NCBI GenBank assembly: GCA_945919075.1
Contig: CAMEIX010000003.1
Coordinates: 62,001 to 126,000, forward strand
DNA: 64,000 nucleotides
Direction: 5' to 3'
DNA from: an uncultured Lachnospiraceae bacterium
GTDB taxonomy: Bacteria; Bacillota; Clostridia; Lachnospirales; Lachnospiraceae
Shown in pieces: positions 32,690 to 40,427 of this stretch. The notes beneath the pieces are model-generated. The model saw nothing but the letters and a program-made list of their open reading frames with translations. It was not told where the DNA came from and made no database searches. A program made the position numbers and the translations under genes. The first letter of the stretch is position 1; every line of letters begins with the position of its first letter.

Positions 32690-33631
32690 TTACATTTCAC
32701 ATTTCTTAAGCAATTCTTCCCATCTGCGGTCAGTTTCCTTCTGGAATGCCTCTAACAGGTGCTCGTTTCCGGGTGTGAAAAGGTGTTTGAAACGTCCCTG
32801 TTTTTTAAGAAAATCTTCCAGCGGAAGCTTGTTCTTGGGCTTGTAGTTTAAAATCCATTTGCCTTCAATTACTTCAAAGAGAGGCCAGTAGCAGGTCTCC
32901 ACTGCCAGCTTACAGATTTCGATAATGTCCGGAGCATCGTATTTCCAGCCTCTGGGGCAGGGTGCCATGATATTTAAGAACGCCGGGCCGGGTGTGTAAA
33001 TTGCCTTCTCGGATTTCACATACAGATCCTTCATGTTGCCGATGAAAGTGGTCTGGGCTACATAGGGAATGTTGTGGGCTGCCATAACCGCTGCCAGGTC
33101 CTTTCTTGCCTGTGGCTTACCGTCGGACACTTTGCCGCTGGGAGTTGTTGTGGTATCCGCATACATGGGTGTCGCGGAGGAACGCTGCACACCGGTATTC
33201 ATATAGGCACCATTGTCATAGCAGACATATACCATATCATGTCCACGTTCCATAGCGCCGGACAGAGACTGCAGACCAATGTCATAAGTACCGCCGTCAC
33301 CACCAAAGGTAATGAATTTATAATTTGAGGAAATTTTGCCTTTCTTGCGGAGTACATGGTAAGCCGTTTCTACGCCGGAAAGAGTTGCACCCGCATTTTC
33401 GAATGCACTGTGGATGTAACTGTCTTCGTAAGCGGTATAGGGATACATATAGGTGGAAACCTCCAGACAGCCTGTTGCATTTCCCACAACTGCCTTGTCT
33501 CCGGGATGAAGTGCTTTCAGCACATTACGAACGGCAATCGTACCACCACATCCCGCACACATTCTGTGGCCGGGAGCCAGTCTGTCCTCTCTTGCCTGCA
33601 TTTCTCTAAAATTAAAAGTATTCTTTTCCAT
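32690..33631 (-). CDS. porB: Pyruvate (2-oxoacid):ferredoxin oxidoreductase, beta subunit
   Basis: A 313-residue thiamine-diphosphate subunit. The GDGGTYDIGLQSLSG stretch is the TPP/Mg2+ motif. Cysteines in HRMCAGCGG, GNATGCLE and MAPCPRGW supply the expected four ligands of the subunit's 4Fe-4S cluster. Together with porA, porC and porD it oxidises pyruvate to acetyl-CoA and CO2 and reduces ferredoxin in the cytoplasm, a central step in anaerobic fermentation. A closely related role on branched-chain oxoacids (VOR) cannot be excluded. It is the last gene of the operon and is followed by a strong terminator. Confidence 0.92.
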   Translation of the reverse strand: MEKNTFNFREMQAREDRLAPGHRMCAGCGGTIAVRNVLKALHPGDKAVVGNATGCLEVSTYMYPYTAYEDSYIHSAFENAGATLSGVETAYHVLRKKGKISSNYKFITFGGDGGTYDIGLQSLSGAMERGHDMVYVCYDNGAYMNTGVQRSSATPMYADTTTTPSGKVSDGKPQARKDLAAVMAAHNIPYVAQTTFIGNMKDLYVKSEKAIYTPGPAFLNIMAPCPRGWKYDAPDIIEICKLAVETCYWPLFEVIEGKWILNYKPKNKLPLEDFLKKQGRFKHLFTPGNEHLLEAFQKETDRRWEELLKKCEM

Positions 33632-33660
33632 AGAAAATTCCTTTCTAATCTTTTCGGGAA

Positions 33661-34851
33661 CTAATCTCTTAATCCTAAATAAGGATATTCCGTAAATTTC
33701 AGTTCCCCTTTAGCCATCTTAGTAAGCCAGTCAAAAACTTCTTCCACATCTTCCACGCGTACATCACGCCCGGAAAGACCGTACATTACATTCACTGCTT
33801 CAGCCGTAACCTTTTCCCTGAAAAGAGCCGCCATAAGCTCTGCTCCCAAGGGTCCTCCGTTTGCGCTGTAACTCTCACAGCGGTCCATAATGGCAATGGC
33901 TTTGCAGTTTTTAAGTGCCTTCGCCATTTCTTCTCCCGGGAAAGGACGGAATACTCTAACCTTTAAAAGTCCGGCCTTAATGCCCTGCTCCCGTAATTTA
34001 TCCACCGCATCCTTCGCGGTACCGCAGACACTGCCGATGGCTACCACTGCAAAATCCGCATCCTCCAGTTTATACTCTTCAAAGAAACCGTATTTCTGTC
34101 CGGTAATTTCTTCAAATTCCTTTGCCACCTCAAGGATTACTTTCTTGGCATTAATCATAGCCTGTGCATGGGCCTTTTTCTCTTCCATACAGTAATTGGA
34201 AACGGCATAAGGTCCCACTGCCATGGCTTCATCTTCTTTCAAAAGATAATGCTCTGGATTGTATTCGCCGACAAATTCCTTTATCGGTTCATCTTCCCAT
34301 AAAGTGATGTTCTGTACTGCATGGCTGGTAATAAAACCATCCTGACAAATCATAACTGGAAGATGCACATCCTTATGCTCTGCAATACGATGCGCCTGTA
34401 AGAAATTATCATAGGCTTCCTGGTTATTTTCCGAATAAATCTGAATCCATCCGGCATCCCTTGCACCCATACTGTCGGAATGCTCCGCATTAATATTTAA
34501 TGGTCCCGTCAGTCCTCGGTTTACCAGTGCCATTACTACCGGCAGCCTGCTGGATGCGGTCACGTAAAGCATTTCCCACATCAGTGCAAGGCCGCAGGAA
34601 GAAGTAGCGGTAATCGCTCTCGCACCTGCCGCAGAAGCACCCATGGTGGCACTCATGGCACTATGTTCACTTTCTACGGGAATAAATTCGGTATCAATTT
34701 CCCCATTTGCAATCATGGAAGCCACAAACTGGGGAATTTCGGTAGAAGGGGTTATAGGGAATGCAGGCATTACATCCGGGTTAATCTGCTTAATCGCATG
34801 GGCAACCGCTTCATTACCGGACATACGGGTTTTAATTGCTTTGCTCTTCAT
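33661..34851 (-). CDS. porA: Pyruvate (2-oxoacid):ferredoxin oxidoreductase, alpha subunit
   Basis: A 396-residue subunit. The ATG at 34851 overlaps the stop of porD by one base (TAATG) and follows GAGGGAGGG; a longer frame start at 34902 lies inside porD. It starts MKSKAIKTRMSGNEAVAHAI and contains PAFPITPSTEIP, the conserved pyrimidine-side TPP contact region of alpha subunits, and SCGLALMWEMLYVTASSRLP. It forms the active site with the beta subunit. Gene order gamma-delta-alpha-beta is that of four-subunit POR and VOR enzymes. Confidence 0.92.
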   Translation of the reverse strand: MKSKAIKTRMSGNEAVAHAIKQINPDVMPAFPITPSTEIPQFVASMIANGEIDTEFIPVESEHSAMSATMGASAAGARAITATSSCGLALMWEMLYVTASSRLPVVMALVNRGLTGPLNINAEHSDSMGARDAGWIQIYSENNQEAYDNFLQAHRIAEHKDVHLPVMICQDGFITSHAVQNITLWEDEPIKEFVGEYNPEHYLLKEDEAMAVGPYAVSNYCMEEKKAHAQAMINAKKVILEVAKEFEEITGQKYGFFEEYKLEDADFAVVAIGSVCGTAKDAVDKLREQGIKAGLLKVRVFRPFPGEEMAKALKNCKAIAIMDRCESYSANGGPLGAELMAALFREKVTAEAVNVMYGLSGRDVRVEDVEEVFDWLTKMAKGELKFTEYPYLGLRD

Positions 34852-35153
34852 TATTTTCCCTCCCTCATACTGATGGCACCGAAAGGACATGCCTTGGCAC
34901 AAATGCCGCAGCCCTTACAATGGTCATAATCAAAATCCTGTCTCTTATCGTTTTTCACTGCAATGCAGCTGTCCGGGCAGTAAGGAACGCAGAGCAGGCA
35001 CTGTTTACATTTATTCCAGTCCGTTACGGGAGTCTGGGTTCTCCATTCGCCGGTTTCAAATGCTTTGGAAGTGGCAGGCTCATAAATCTGAAGACCTTCC
35101 GTCAAATCCTGCCATTTTGTCTTTTCATTGATTTCGGATGCTTTTAACGACAT
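34851..35153 (-). CDS. porD: Pyruvate (2-oxoacid):ferredoxin oxidoreductase, delta (ferredoxin) subunit
   Basis: A 100-residue protein with two 4Fe-4S motifs: CKQCLLCVPYCPDSC and CKGCGICAKACPFGAI. It carries electrons from the TPP site to free ferredoxin. Its ATG overlaps the end of porC by 10 bases and is preceded by GGGAGGT. Its stop overlaps porA by one base, so translation of the three genes is coupled. Confidence 0.93.
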   Translation of the reverse strand: MSLKASEINEKTKWQDLTEGLQIYEPATSKAFETGEWRTQTPVTDWNKCKQCLLCVPYCPDSCIAVKNDKRQDFDYDHCKGCGICAKACPFGAISMREGK

Positions 35154-35725
35154 TGTACTACCTCCCCGAGTGCCAGTTTTAATGCCTTCATATTCCCCTC
35201 AAGCACTTCCGGCTTTCTTGCAAATTTATGCTGTAAGGATGTTTCCATTTCTTTTAAGAAAACATCCGTGTCCATCACCTTTGAAACCTTCACCATGGCT
35301 GCGAGCATGGGAGTATTGGGAAAATATTTTCCCAAAGTTTCCATGCAGACATGATAAGCATTAATTAAAAACACCTTGCCTTCATAACCGTTTAACAAAG
35401 GAAGAATTTCATCCGCGGATTTTTCCGTATTGATTAAAATCGCGCCTTCCTTTTTCAGACCTGCCGTGACATCCACAGTATGTAATAAAGTATCATCCAC
35501 AACGGCCACAAAGTCCGGTTCATAAATATTGGAATGTACGCGGATTTCCGTATCGCTGATGCGGTCATACGCCGTAATGGGCGCACCCATACGTTCCGGG
35601 CCATATTCCGGGAAGCCCTGTACAAATTTACCTGACTGAAATGCTACATCTGCCAGAAGAAGTGCTGCCGTCTTTGCACCCTGTCCGCCTCTGCCGTGCC
35701 ATCTGATTTCTGTTAACTGACTCAT
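35144..35725 (-). CDS. porC: Pyruvate (2-oxoacid):ferredoxin oxidoreductase, gamma subunit
   Basis: A 193-residue subunit starting MSQLTEIRWHGRGGQGAKTA; HGRGGQG is the conserved opening of gamma subunits. It also holds EYGPERMGAPITAY, likewise family-typical. The gamma subunit binds at the CoA side and completes the enzyme. It is the first gene of porCDAB. A perfect sigma-A promoter lies 110 bases upstream, and a terminator-like hairpin stands in the leader between them, which suggests conditional transcription. Confidence 0.92.
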   Translation of the reverse strand: MSQLTEIRWHGRGGQGAKTAALLLADVAFQSGKFVQGFPEYGPERMGAPITAYDRISDTEIRVHSNIYEPDFVAVVDDTLLHTVDVTAGLKKEGAILINTEKSADEILPLLNGYEGKVFLINAYHVCMETLGKYFPNTPMLAAMVKVSKVMDTDVFLKEMETSLQHKFARKPEVLEGNMKALKLALGEVVQCR

Positions 35726-35780
35726 GTTTTATCCTTTCTCTTCCGATATCTGTTTCACGCAAGGTGTAATGCATAATCAT

Positions 35781-35809
35781 AAAAAAACCACCCTAAAACA
35801 TAGGCTGGT
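35781..35809 (-). terminator. Possible leader attenuator of the por operon
   Basis: On the minus strand a stem of eight base pairs with one mismatch (arms rc of 35801-35809 and 35787-35795, 5-base loop) is followed by seven U (rc of 35781-35787). It begins about 20 bases after the expected transcript start and ends about 55 bases before porC. No alternative antiterminator stem was identified by eye, so this may be an attenuator or the end of a short RNA. Confidence 0.6.
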
Positions 35810-35834
35810 ATTATCCTGCTTACTTTTATGCTTT

Positions 35835-35863
35835 ATTATAGGAAAGTGCCCGAATATTGTCAA
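35835..35863 (-). promoter_or_regulatory. Promoter of porCDAB
   Basis: On the minus strand TTGACA (rc of 35858-35863), exactly 17 bases, and TATAAT (rc of 35835-35840): a full consensus sigma-A promoter. Confidence 0.85.
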
Positions 35864-35873
35864 TAAAAAAATA

Positions 35874-35919
35874 ACCTTGCGTAAGGTATTGCTTGTAACG
35901 CTACGTCATGTTCTATAAT
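35874..35919 (+). promoter_or_regulatory. MerR-type promoter and palindrome of the efflux operon
   Basis: TTGCTT (35889-35894), a 19-base spacer and TATAAT (35914-35919). The overlong spacer is the hallmark of promoters activated by MerR-family proteins. A 14-bp palindrome ACCTT-GCGT-AAGGT lies just upstream at 35874-35887. The operon's first gene encodes such a regulator, so autoregulation is likely. Confidence 0.7.
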
Positions 35920-35943
35920 ATGCACTGTAAGGAGGTGAAAGCT

Positions 35944-36672
35944 ATGTCAAAATACACCACGGGAGAAGTGGCAAAACTCTGCGGAGTATCCGTTCGGACG
36001 GTACAATACTACGATTCGCGAGGCATCTTGATTCCCAGCGAACTGTCCGAGGGCGGAAGACGTCTTTATTCGGAAAAAGACCTGCAACGCATGAAAATTA
36101 TCTGCTTTCTAAGAGATACCGGACTCTCCATTAACAGCATCGGCGACTTGTTAAATAATGAAGAAGATCCCGGAAGTGTCATTTCCGTTCTGTTAGAGCA
36201 GCAGGAACAATCTGTAAAAGAAGAACTGCTTGCCGAGCAAAAGAAACTGGAACGGCTTGAGCAGATAAAACAACATCTAAAAGAAATAAAGTTATTCTCC
36301 GTAGAATCGATTGGTGATATAGCATATCGAATGGAAAAGAAAAAGGAATTAGACAAACTTCATATGTTGATGCTGATTTCAGGCATCCCCTTTTCCGTAC
36401 TGCAGATTCTTTCTGTAATACTCTGGATAACAACCGGAATATGGTGGCCGTTTTTGGTTTATGTAGTACTTATGATTCCCTATGGGGTGTGGATAACCCG
36501 ACTGTATTTTCATCGGGTTGTGTATATATGCCCCCAGTGTCATGGTATATTCCGTCCCTCATTTAAGCAGGCATTTTGGGCGAAGCATACCCCCACGCTC
36601 CGTAAACTGACCTGTACCCTTTGCGGGTACCACGGCTACTGCGTAGAAACCTATGGTAAGGAGGAAAAATAA
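35944..36672 (+). CDS. MerR-family regulator with C-terminal membrane segment and zinc ribbon
   Basis: A 242-residue protein. The ATG at 35944 follows AAGGAGGTGAAAGCT. Residues 1-70 form the MerR winged helix (TTGEVAKLCGVSVRTVQYYDS), followed by a dimerising coiled coil rich in Glu, Gln and Lys. Then two hydrophobic helices (ILSVILWITTGIWWPFLVY and onward) and a CPQCHG...CTLCGYHG pair form a membrane-zinc-ribbon tail, unlike simple MerR proteins. It probably senses a compound at or in the membrane and activates the downstream ABC exporter. Its stop overlaps the next gene (TAATG). Confidence 0.85.
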   Translation: MSKYTTGEVAKLCGVSVRTVQYYDSRGILIPSELSEGGRRLYSEKDLQRMKIICFLRDTGLSINSIGDLLNNEEDPGSVISVLLEQQEQSVKEELLAEQKKLERLEQIKQHLKEIKLFSVESIGDIAYRMEKKKELDKLHMLMLISGIPFSVLQILSVILWITTGIWWPFLVYVVLMIPYGVWITRLYFHRVVYICPQCHGIFRPSFKQAFWAKHTPTLRKLTCTLCGYHGYCVETYGKEEK

Positions 36673-36878
36673 TGTTAGAAAATTTACAAGAAATGTTACC
36701 GTTTTTAATTCCCTTAGTTGTTGTACAGTTCATTCTGCTTGGCTATACCCTGTATCATATTCTGACCCACAAAAAATACCGGAGAGGAAACCGCACATTA
36801 TGGTTAGCCGTTTCCATTATCCTGATGAATTTTGTGGGCCCCATCCTCTATTTCCTTTTGGGAAAGGAGGAGGAATAG
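36672..36878 (+). CDS. Small PLDc_N-type membrane protein
   Basis: A 68-residue protein with two membrane helices (FLIPLVVVQFILLGYTLYHI and LWLAVSIILMNFVGPILYFLLG). The pattern, with a basic turn between them and a short end, is that of the phospholipase D N-terminal (PLDc_N) segment found alone in many Firmicutes, often beside ABC exporters. It overlaps the MerR gene by one base and the ABC ATPase gene starts directly after its stop, so it is a member of the operon. It may be an accessory subunit or immunity-like protein; this is inference. Confidence 0.75.
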   Translation: MLENLQEMLPFLIPLVVVQFILLGYTLYHILTHKKYRRGNRTLWLAVSIILMNFVGPILYFLLGKEEE

Positions 36879-37778
36879 ATGGATATGCTGCATATTTCCG
36901 GCCTGCAAAAGAGATTTGGCGATAAAGAGGTGCTGAGAGGAATTGAACTTACGGTCCCGGAAAACAGTATTTTCGGATTTATGGGAAAAAACGGTGCCGG
37001 AAAAACCACCACCATGAAAACCATTCTGGGACTGATAAAAGCCGATGCCGGAGAAATCACCGTAGCCGGAGAAAAGGTGGCCTACGGGCAGACCGGTACC
37101 AACCGTCATATCGGTTATCTGCCGGATGTGCCGGAATTTTATTCCTTCATGAATGCCCGGGAATACCTCGCCTTCTGCGGTCAGATTACCGGCATGAAAA
37201 AGTCTGAATATGAGGAAAGAATTGCAAAATTACTCCCACTTGTGGGTCTTGATGGGGAAAAGCACCGTATCAAGGGCTTTTCCAGAGGTATGAAGCAGCG
37301 TCTCGGGGTTGCCCAAGCGTTACTAAACCGCCCCAGACTGCTCATCTGCGACGAACCCACCTCCGCCCTTGACCCGGTAGGGCGAAAGGAAATTCTGGAA
37401 ATCCTTCTCGCTGCAAAAGAAGAAACCACCATACTCTTCTCCACCCACATTCTCTCGGATGTGGAACGTATCTGCACCGACGTGGCCTTTTTGGACCATG
37501 GCAAAATTCGGATGCAGGGAAGACTTTCCGAGTTAAAATCCCGTTACCGCACCGAAGAATATCTTTTGGAACTGGAAGACCATCGGGCTGTGGGGCCCCT
37601 TTTAAAGGCATTTAAGAATCTGAAGCAAGCCGGAAAGTGTGAACTGATTTTCCGGGAGGACGGGCACACCATGTTCGATCTGCTTACGTTTATTACGGAG
37701 AAACAGATTCCCATACTGAAGTTAGAACGTAGGGAACCCACCCTGGAATCTTTATTTATGGAGGTAGTGGAATCATGA
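36879..37778 (+). CDS. ABC exporter ATP-binding protein (BcrA-like)
   Basis: A 299-residue ABC ATPase with Walker A GKNGAGKTTT, signature FSRGMKQRLG, Walker B LLICDEPTSALD and switch STHILSD. A C-terminal extension of about 80 residues (from RYRTEEYLLELED) is typical of BcrA/DrrA-type ATPases. With the permease encoded next, it should export a peptide antibiotic or other membrane-active compound. GGAGG precedes the start. It overlaps the permease gene by 4 bases. Confidence 0.92.
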   Translation: MDMLHISGLQKRFGDKEVLRGIELTVPENSIFGFMGKNGAGKTTTMKTILGLIKADAGEITVAGEKVAYGQTGTNRHIGYLPDVPEFYSFMNAREYLAFCGQITGMKKSEYEERIAKLLPLVGLDGEKHRIKGFSRGMKQRLGVAQALLNRPRLLICDEPTSALDPVGRKEILEILLAAKEETTILFSTHILSDVERICTDVAFLDHGKIRMQGRLSELKSRYRTEEYLLELEDHRAVGPLLKAFKNLKQAGKCELIFREDGHTMFDLLTFITEKQIPILKLERREPTLESLFMEVVES

Positions 37779-38545
37779 AAACTCTTTTTAGTTTTACGAA
37801 AAAAGAATGGCTGGAGCAGATTCGCTCCGGGCGCCTCCTGCTACTAACCATTCTTTTTGTCCTTTTTGGTATTATGAATCCTGCTATAGCCAAGCTCACT
37901 CCCTGGCTGTTTGAAACCATGGCAGACGAGCTTGCGCAAAGCGGTATGTCCATTACGGTAGGTACGGTAAGTGCCATGGATTCCTGGATACAGTTTTTTA
38001 AGAACATTCCTATGGCACTGCTTATCTTTCTTTTGTTGGAAAGTAGTGTTTTTACAAAAGAATATCAGTCGGGAACACTGATTCTTGCCCTTACCAAGGG
38101 TCTTAGCCGCTATAAAGTTGTCATTGCCAAAGCCTCCGTACTGGTGATTCTGTGGACCATATTTTACTGGCTCTGCTTTTTGATTACTTTCGGATACAAT
38201 GCCTACTTCTGGGATAATGCGGTAGCTCTAAACCTGATGTTTTCCGTACTCATTCCCTACCTTTTCGGACTGTGGACGATATCGTTAATTGTCCTGTTTT
38301 CCACCTTGTCCCAAACGGGTACCGGGGTTTTAGCCTTAACCGGTGCTGTGGTTTTAGCCTCCTACCTGATTAGTATGTTCCCGAAAATTAAGGATTACAT
38401 GCCGACCCTGCTATTGGACGGAAATTCCTTGGTCTACGGATTAAAAGACTCAGCAGCCTATACTTCTGCTATCTTCGTAGCACTGTTTAGTACCCTACTG
38501 TGCATGGTTGCTGCCATTCCCATATTCAACAAAAAGCAGATGTAG
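37775..38545 (+). CDS. ABC exporter permease (ABC-2 type)
   Basis: A 256-residue protein with about six membrane helices. The start, KTLFSFTKKEWLEQIRSGRLLLL, and the internal FLLLESSVFTKEYQSGTLILALTKG segment are typical of ABC-2 permeases such as BcrB and NatB. It pairs with the ATPase gene, with which it overlaps by 4 bases. It ends the MerR-controlled operon; the next gene converges after 5 bases with no obvious terminator in between. Confidence 0.9.
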   Translation: MKTLFSFTKKEWLEQIRSGRLLLLTILFVLFGIMNPAIAKLTPWLFETMADELAQSGMSITVGTVSAMDSWIQFFKNIPMALLIFLLLESSVFTKEYQSGTLILALTKGLSRYKVVIAKASVLVILWTIFYWLCFLITFGYNAYFWDNAVALNLMFSVLIPYLFGLWTISLIVLFSTLSQTGTGVLALTGAVVLASYLISMFPKIKDYMPTLLLDGNSLVYGLKDSAAYTSAIFVALFSTLLCMVAAIPIFNKKQM

Positions 38546-38550
38546 GGACC

Positions 38551-40275
38551 CTACTCCGTAACCGGAGGAATAAAATTCTGAAGGGCATTCACCATTTTGG
38601 GATGGCGGATCAGGAAATGAACCACCGGGGTCTTGCTCTTGGAAATCAGGACCCATTTATCTTCCATAATCTGAATCTGGATATTACGGAAAGTCTGGGA
38701 ATGGCTGATTGTCAGCATATAATGTTCATGCTTCTTCGCAAATTCCGTGCTCGTACCAAGATGTTCCCTGTACTCTTCATAGGTATAGGGAATTTCCTTT
38801 TCCATAAATACCCCGGACACTGCCAAAAGCATGGGTCTCTTTTTAAATTCCTCCTCCGAAATTTCCGGAACCTCATCCTCCACAAAGTTATGAACTAAAA
38901 TTTCCTCCATGCATTTTTGCTGTTCCTTTGCAAAGGAAAGCACTTTAGCCCGTTCTTTTTCCGTTAGCCCGGCACGATTCAGGATTTTTTTCAACAAATC
39001 CTCTTCTATCGTATAGAGCGGCAGTGAGGACAGAATGTTTCGGCGCGAACCTTCCTCTTTGGAAGATGTCTGCAAGAATATTCTAAAACCCTTTTCCTCC
39101 GAATCCCTGTAGATTTCCATGAGCGGATGAGCCTTTGCAAGCATTCTCTCCGATTTTTTCCTGTAATAGGCAACTTCTTCCTTATTGTTGGTCAGATAAT
39201 ACTTACCTTCATCATGATGACCTGTAATGCACTCTCCGCTTAGGGCGGCCACCCCTGAGACATAATTTAAATGCCGGTACACATTGGTAGTTACATTCTT
39301 TAAATGGTAGGGCGAAACCTGTCCGGTCATATAAATCGGAATCCAGCTTTCCAGACCCAGCATCATTTCCTGAAAAGGACGGTCAATATTATGAATAATG
39401 TTTAAATGCAGTCCCTTCTTAATACTCATGGCAATGGCAAACATCCATTTCCTGCCAAAATCGACATCCTCTGCCATATCCTCCATGGGCATGTCACTAC
39501 ACATAAAAATAGGACCCATGTTCTTTGACAGAACGGTTGTTTTAAAGAAATCCAGTTCGCCCTGTTTCATCTGCTCCACACCATAATAATTTTTAGATGT
39601 GGGCAACTGGAACGGCACCGTAGGGACCTTCAATTCATCAAAATGAATGGAGCGAATATACTCATTCAAGTCAAATTCATCCATTTTCTTTAAAAAATGG
39701 TCCATTTCTACAGCCGGTTCGGATAATTCTGCCCCAAACCACTTAACTAATGTCGCATAATATATGGTTCTGTCCTCAATTTCTGCTTTTTCACAATTTA
39801 ACAGCTCTGCCATTTTACTGAGGGAATCGTCATCCGCATACTTCCGCACGATGTAATGACAGGTTTCCTCCACAAAATTATCAATATTAGAAGGCATACG
39901 CTGACCTTTTCGGATACGTGACAGATAAGATGCATCATAATTGATATTTTTGGAAAGTTCTGCGAGGCTTAACTGTAAGGTAGAAATCAGCATTCCAAAA
40001 TGTTCCGGAAAATCCTGATATGCTCCATGGCTTAATGTGGCACCAAGCCCTTCGTATATCTCCTCTCCGGAAAGAGCAACCTTCTTTTCCGCTGCCAGTT
40101 GTGCAAGACCTGTTGCCAGCCGTGCCACCACATCACTTTTATGATTCGGCACACGCATACCGGAACAATAACGGCTGACGGATGATGCGGAAATTCCTGT
40201 CTTTTCTGCCAGTTCCGTAAAAGTACAGTCTATTTGTCTGATATATTGATTTAACTGCTCCCCAAATGTCGTCAT
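38551..40275 (-). CDS. Large regulator with two XRE-type helix-turn-helix domains
   Basis: A 574-residue protein. The ATG at 40275 follows AAAGGAGTGG. Residues 1-65 form one Cro/C1-type HTH (FTELAEKTGISASSVSRYCSG) and about 85-150 a second (LSLAELSKNINYDASYLSRI). The remaining 400 residues have no motif I recognise; they contain aromatic-rich, apparently globular sequence without membrane segments. It is probably a cytoplasmic sensor-regulator. It is divergent from the 1658-residue surface protein, and a 29-bp interrupted palindrome lies between the two genes, so it may control that gene and itself. Confidence 0.75.
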   Translation of the reverse strand: MTTFGEQLNQYIRQIDCTFTELAEKTGISASSVSRYCSGMRVPNHKSDVVARLATGLAQLAAEKKVALSGEEIYEGLGATLSHGAYQDFPEHFGMLISTLQLSLAELSKNINYDASYLSRIRKGQRMPSNIDNFVEETCHYIVRKYADDDSLSKMAELLNCEKAEIEDRTIYYATLVKWFGAELSEPAVEMDHFLKKMDEFDLNEYIRSIHFDELKVPTVPFQLPTSKNYYGVEQMKQGELDFFKTTVLSKNMGPIFMCSDMPMEDMAEDVDFGRKWMFAIAMSIKKGLHLNIIHNIDRPFQEMMLGLESWIPIYMTGQVSPYHLKNVTTNVYRHLNYVSGVAALSGECITGHHDEGKYYLTNNKEEVAYYRKKSERMLAKAHPLMEIYRDSEEKGFRIFLQTSSKEEGSRRNILSSLPLYTIEEDLLKKILNRAGLTEKERAKVLSFAKEQQKCMEEILVHNFVEDEVPEISEEEFKKRPMLLAVSGVFMEKEIPYTYEEYREHLGTSTEFAKKHEHYMLTISHSQTFRNIQIQIMEDKWVLISKSKTPVVHFLIRHPKMVNALQNFIPPVTE

Positions 40276-40317
40276 GTTCCACTCCTTTATGAGCTTTTCT
40301 TTTATCGTAACACAACA

Positions 40318-40346
40318 TTGCCAATTTGTCCGTGCCAAATCGGCAA
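40318..40346. promoter_or_regulatory. 29-bp interrupted palindrome between the divergent genes
   Basis: The arms TTGCC-A-ATTTG (40318-40328) and CAAAT-C-GGCAA (40336-40346) are inverted repeats with one mismatch, separated by TCCGTGC. It lies 43 bases upstream of the two-HTH regulator gene and 82 bases before the surface-protein gene. It may be a regulator binding site; a hairpin in the leader RNA is the alternative. Confidence 0.65.
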
Positions 40347-40427
40347 CAAATCTGTTTTTTCCGTGTATAATTGGTAAAATATTCAATATACAATTTTATT
40401 TATAATATGAAAAAAGGAGGAAAAGTA

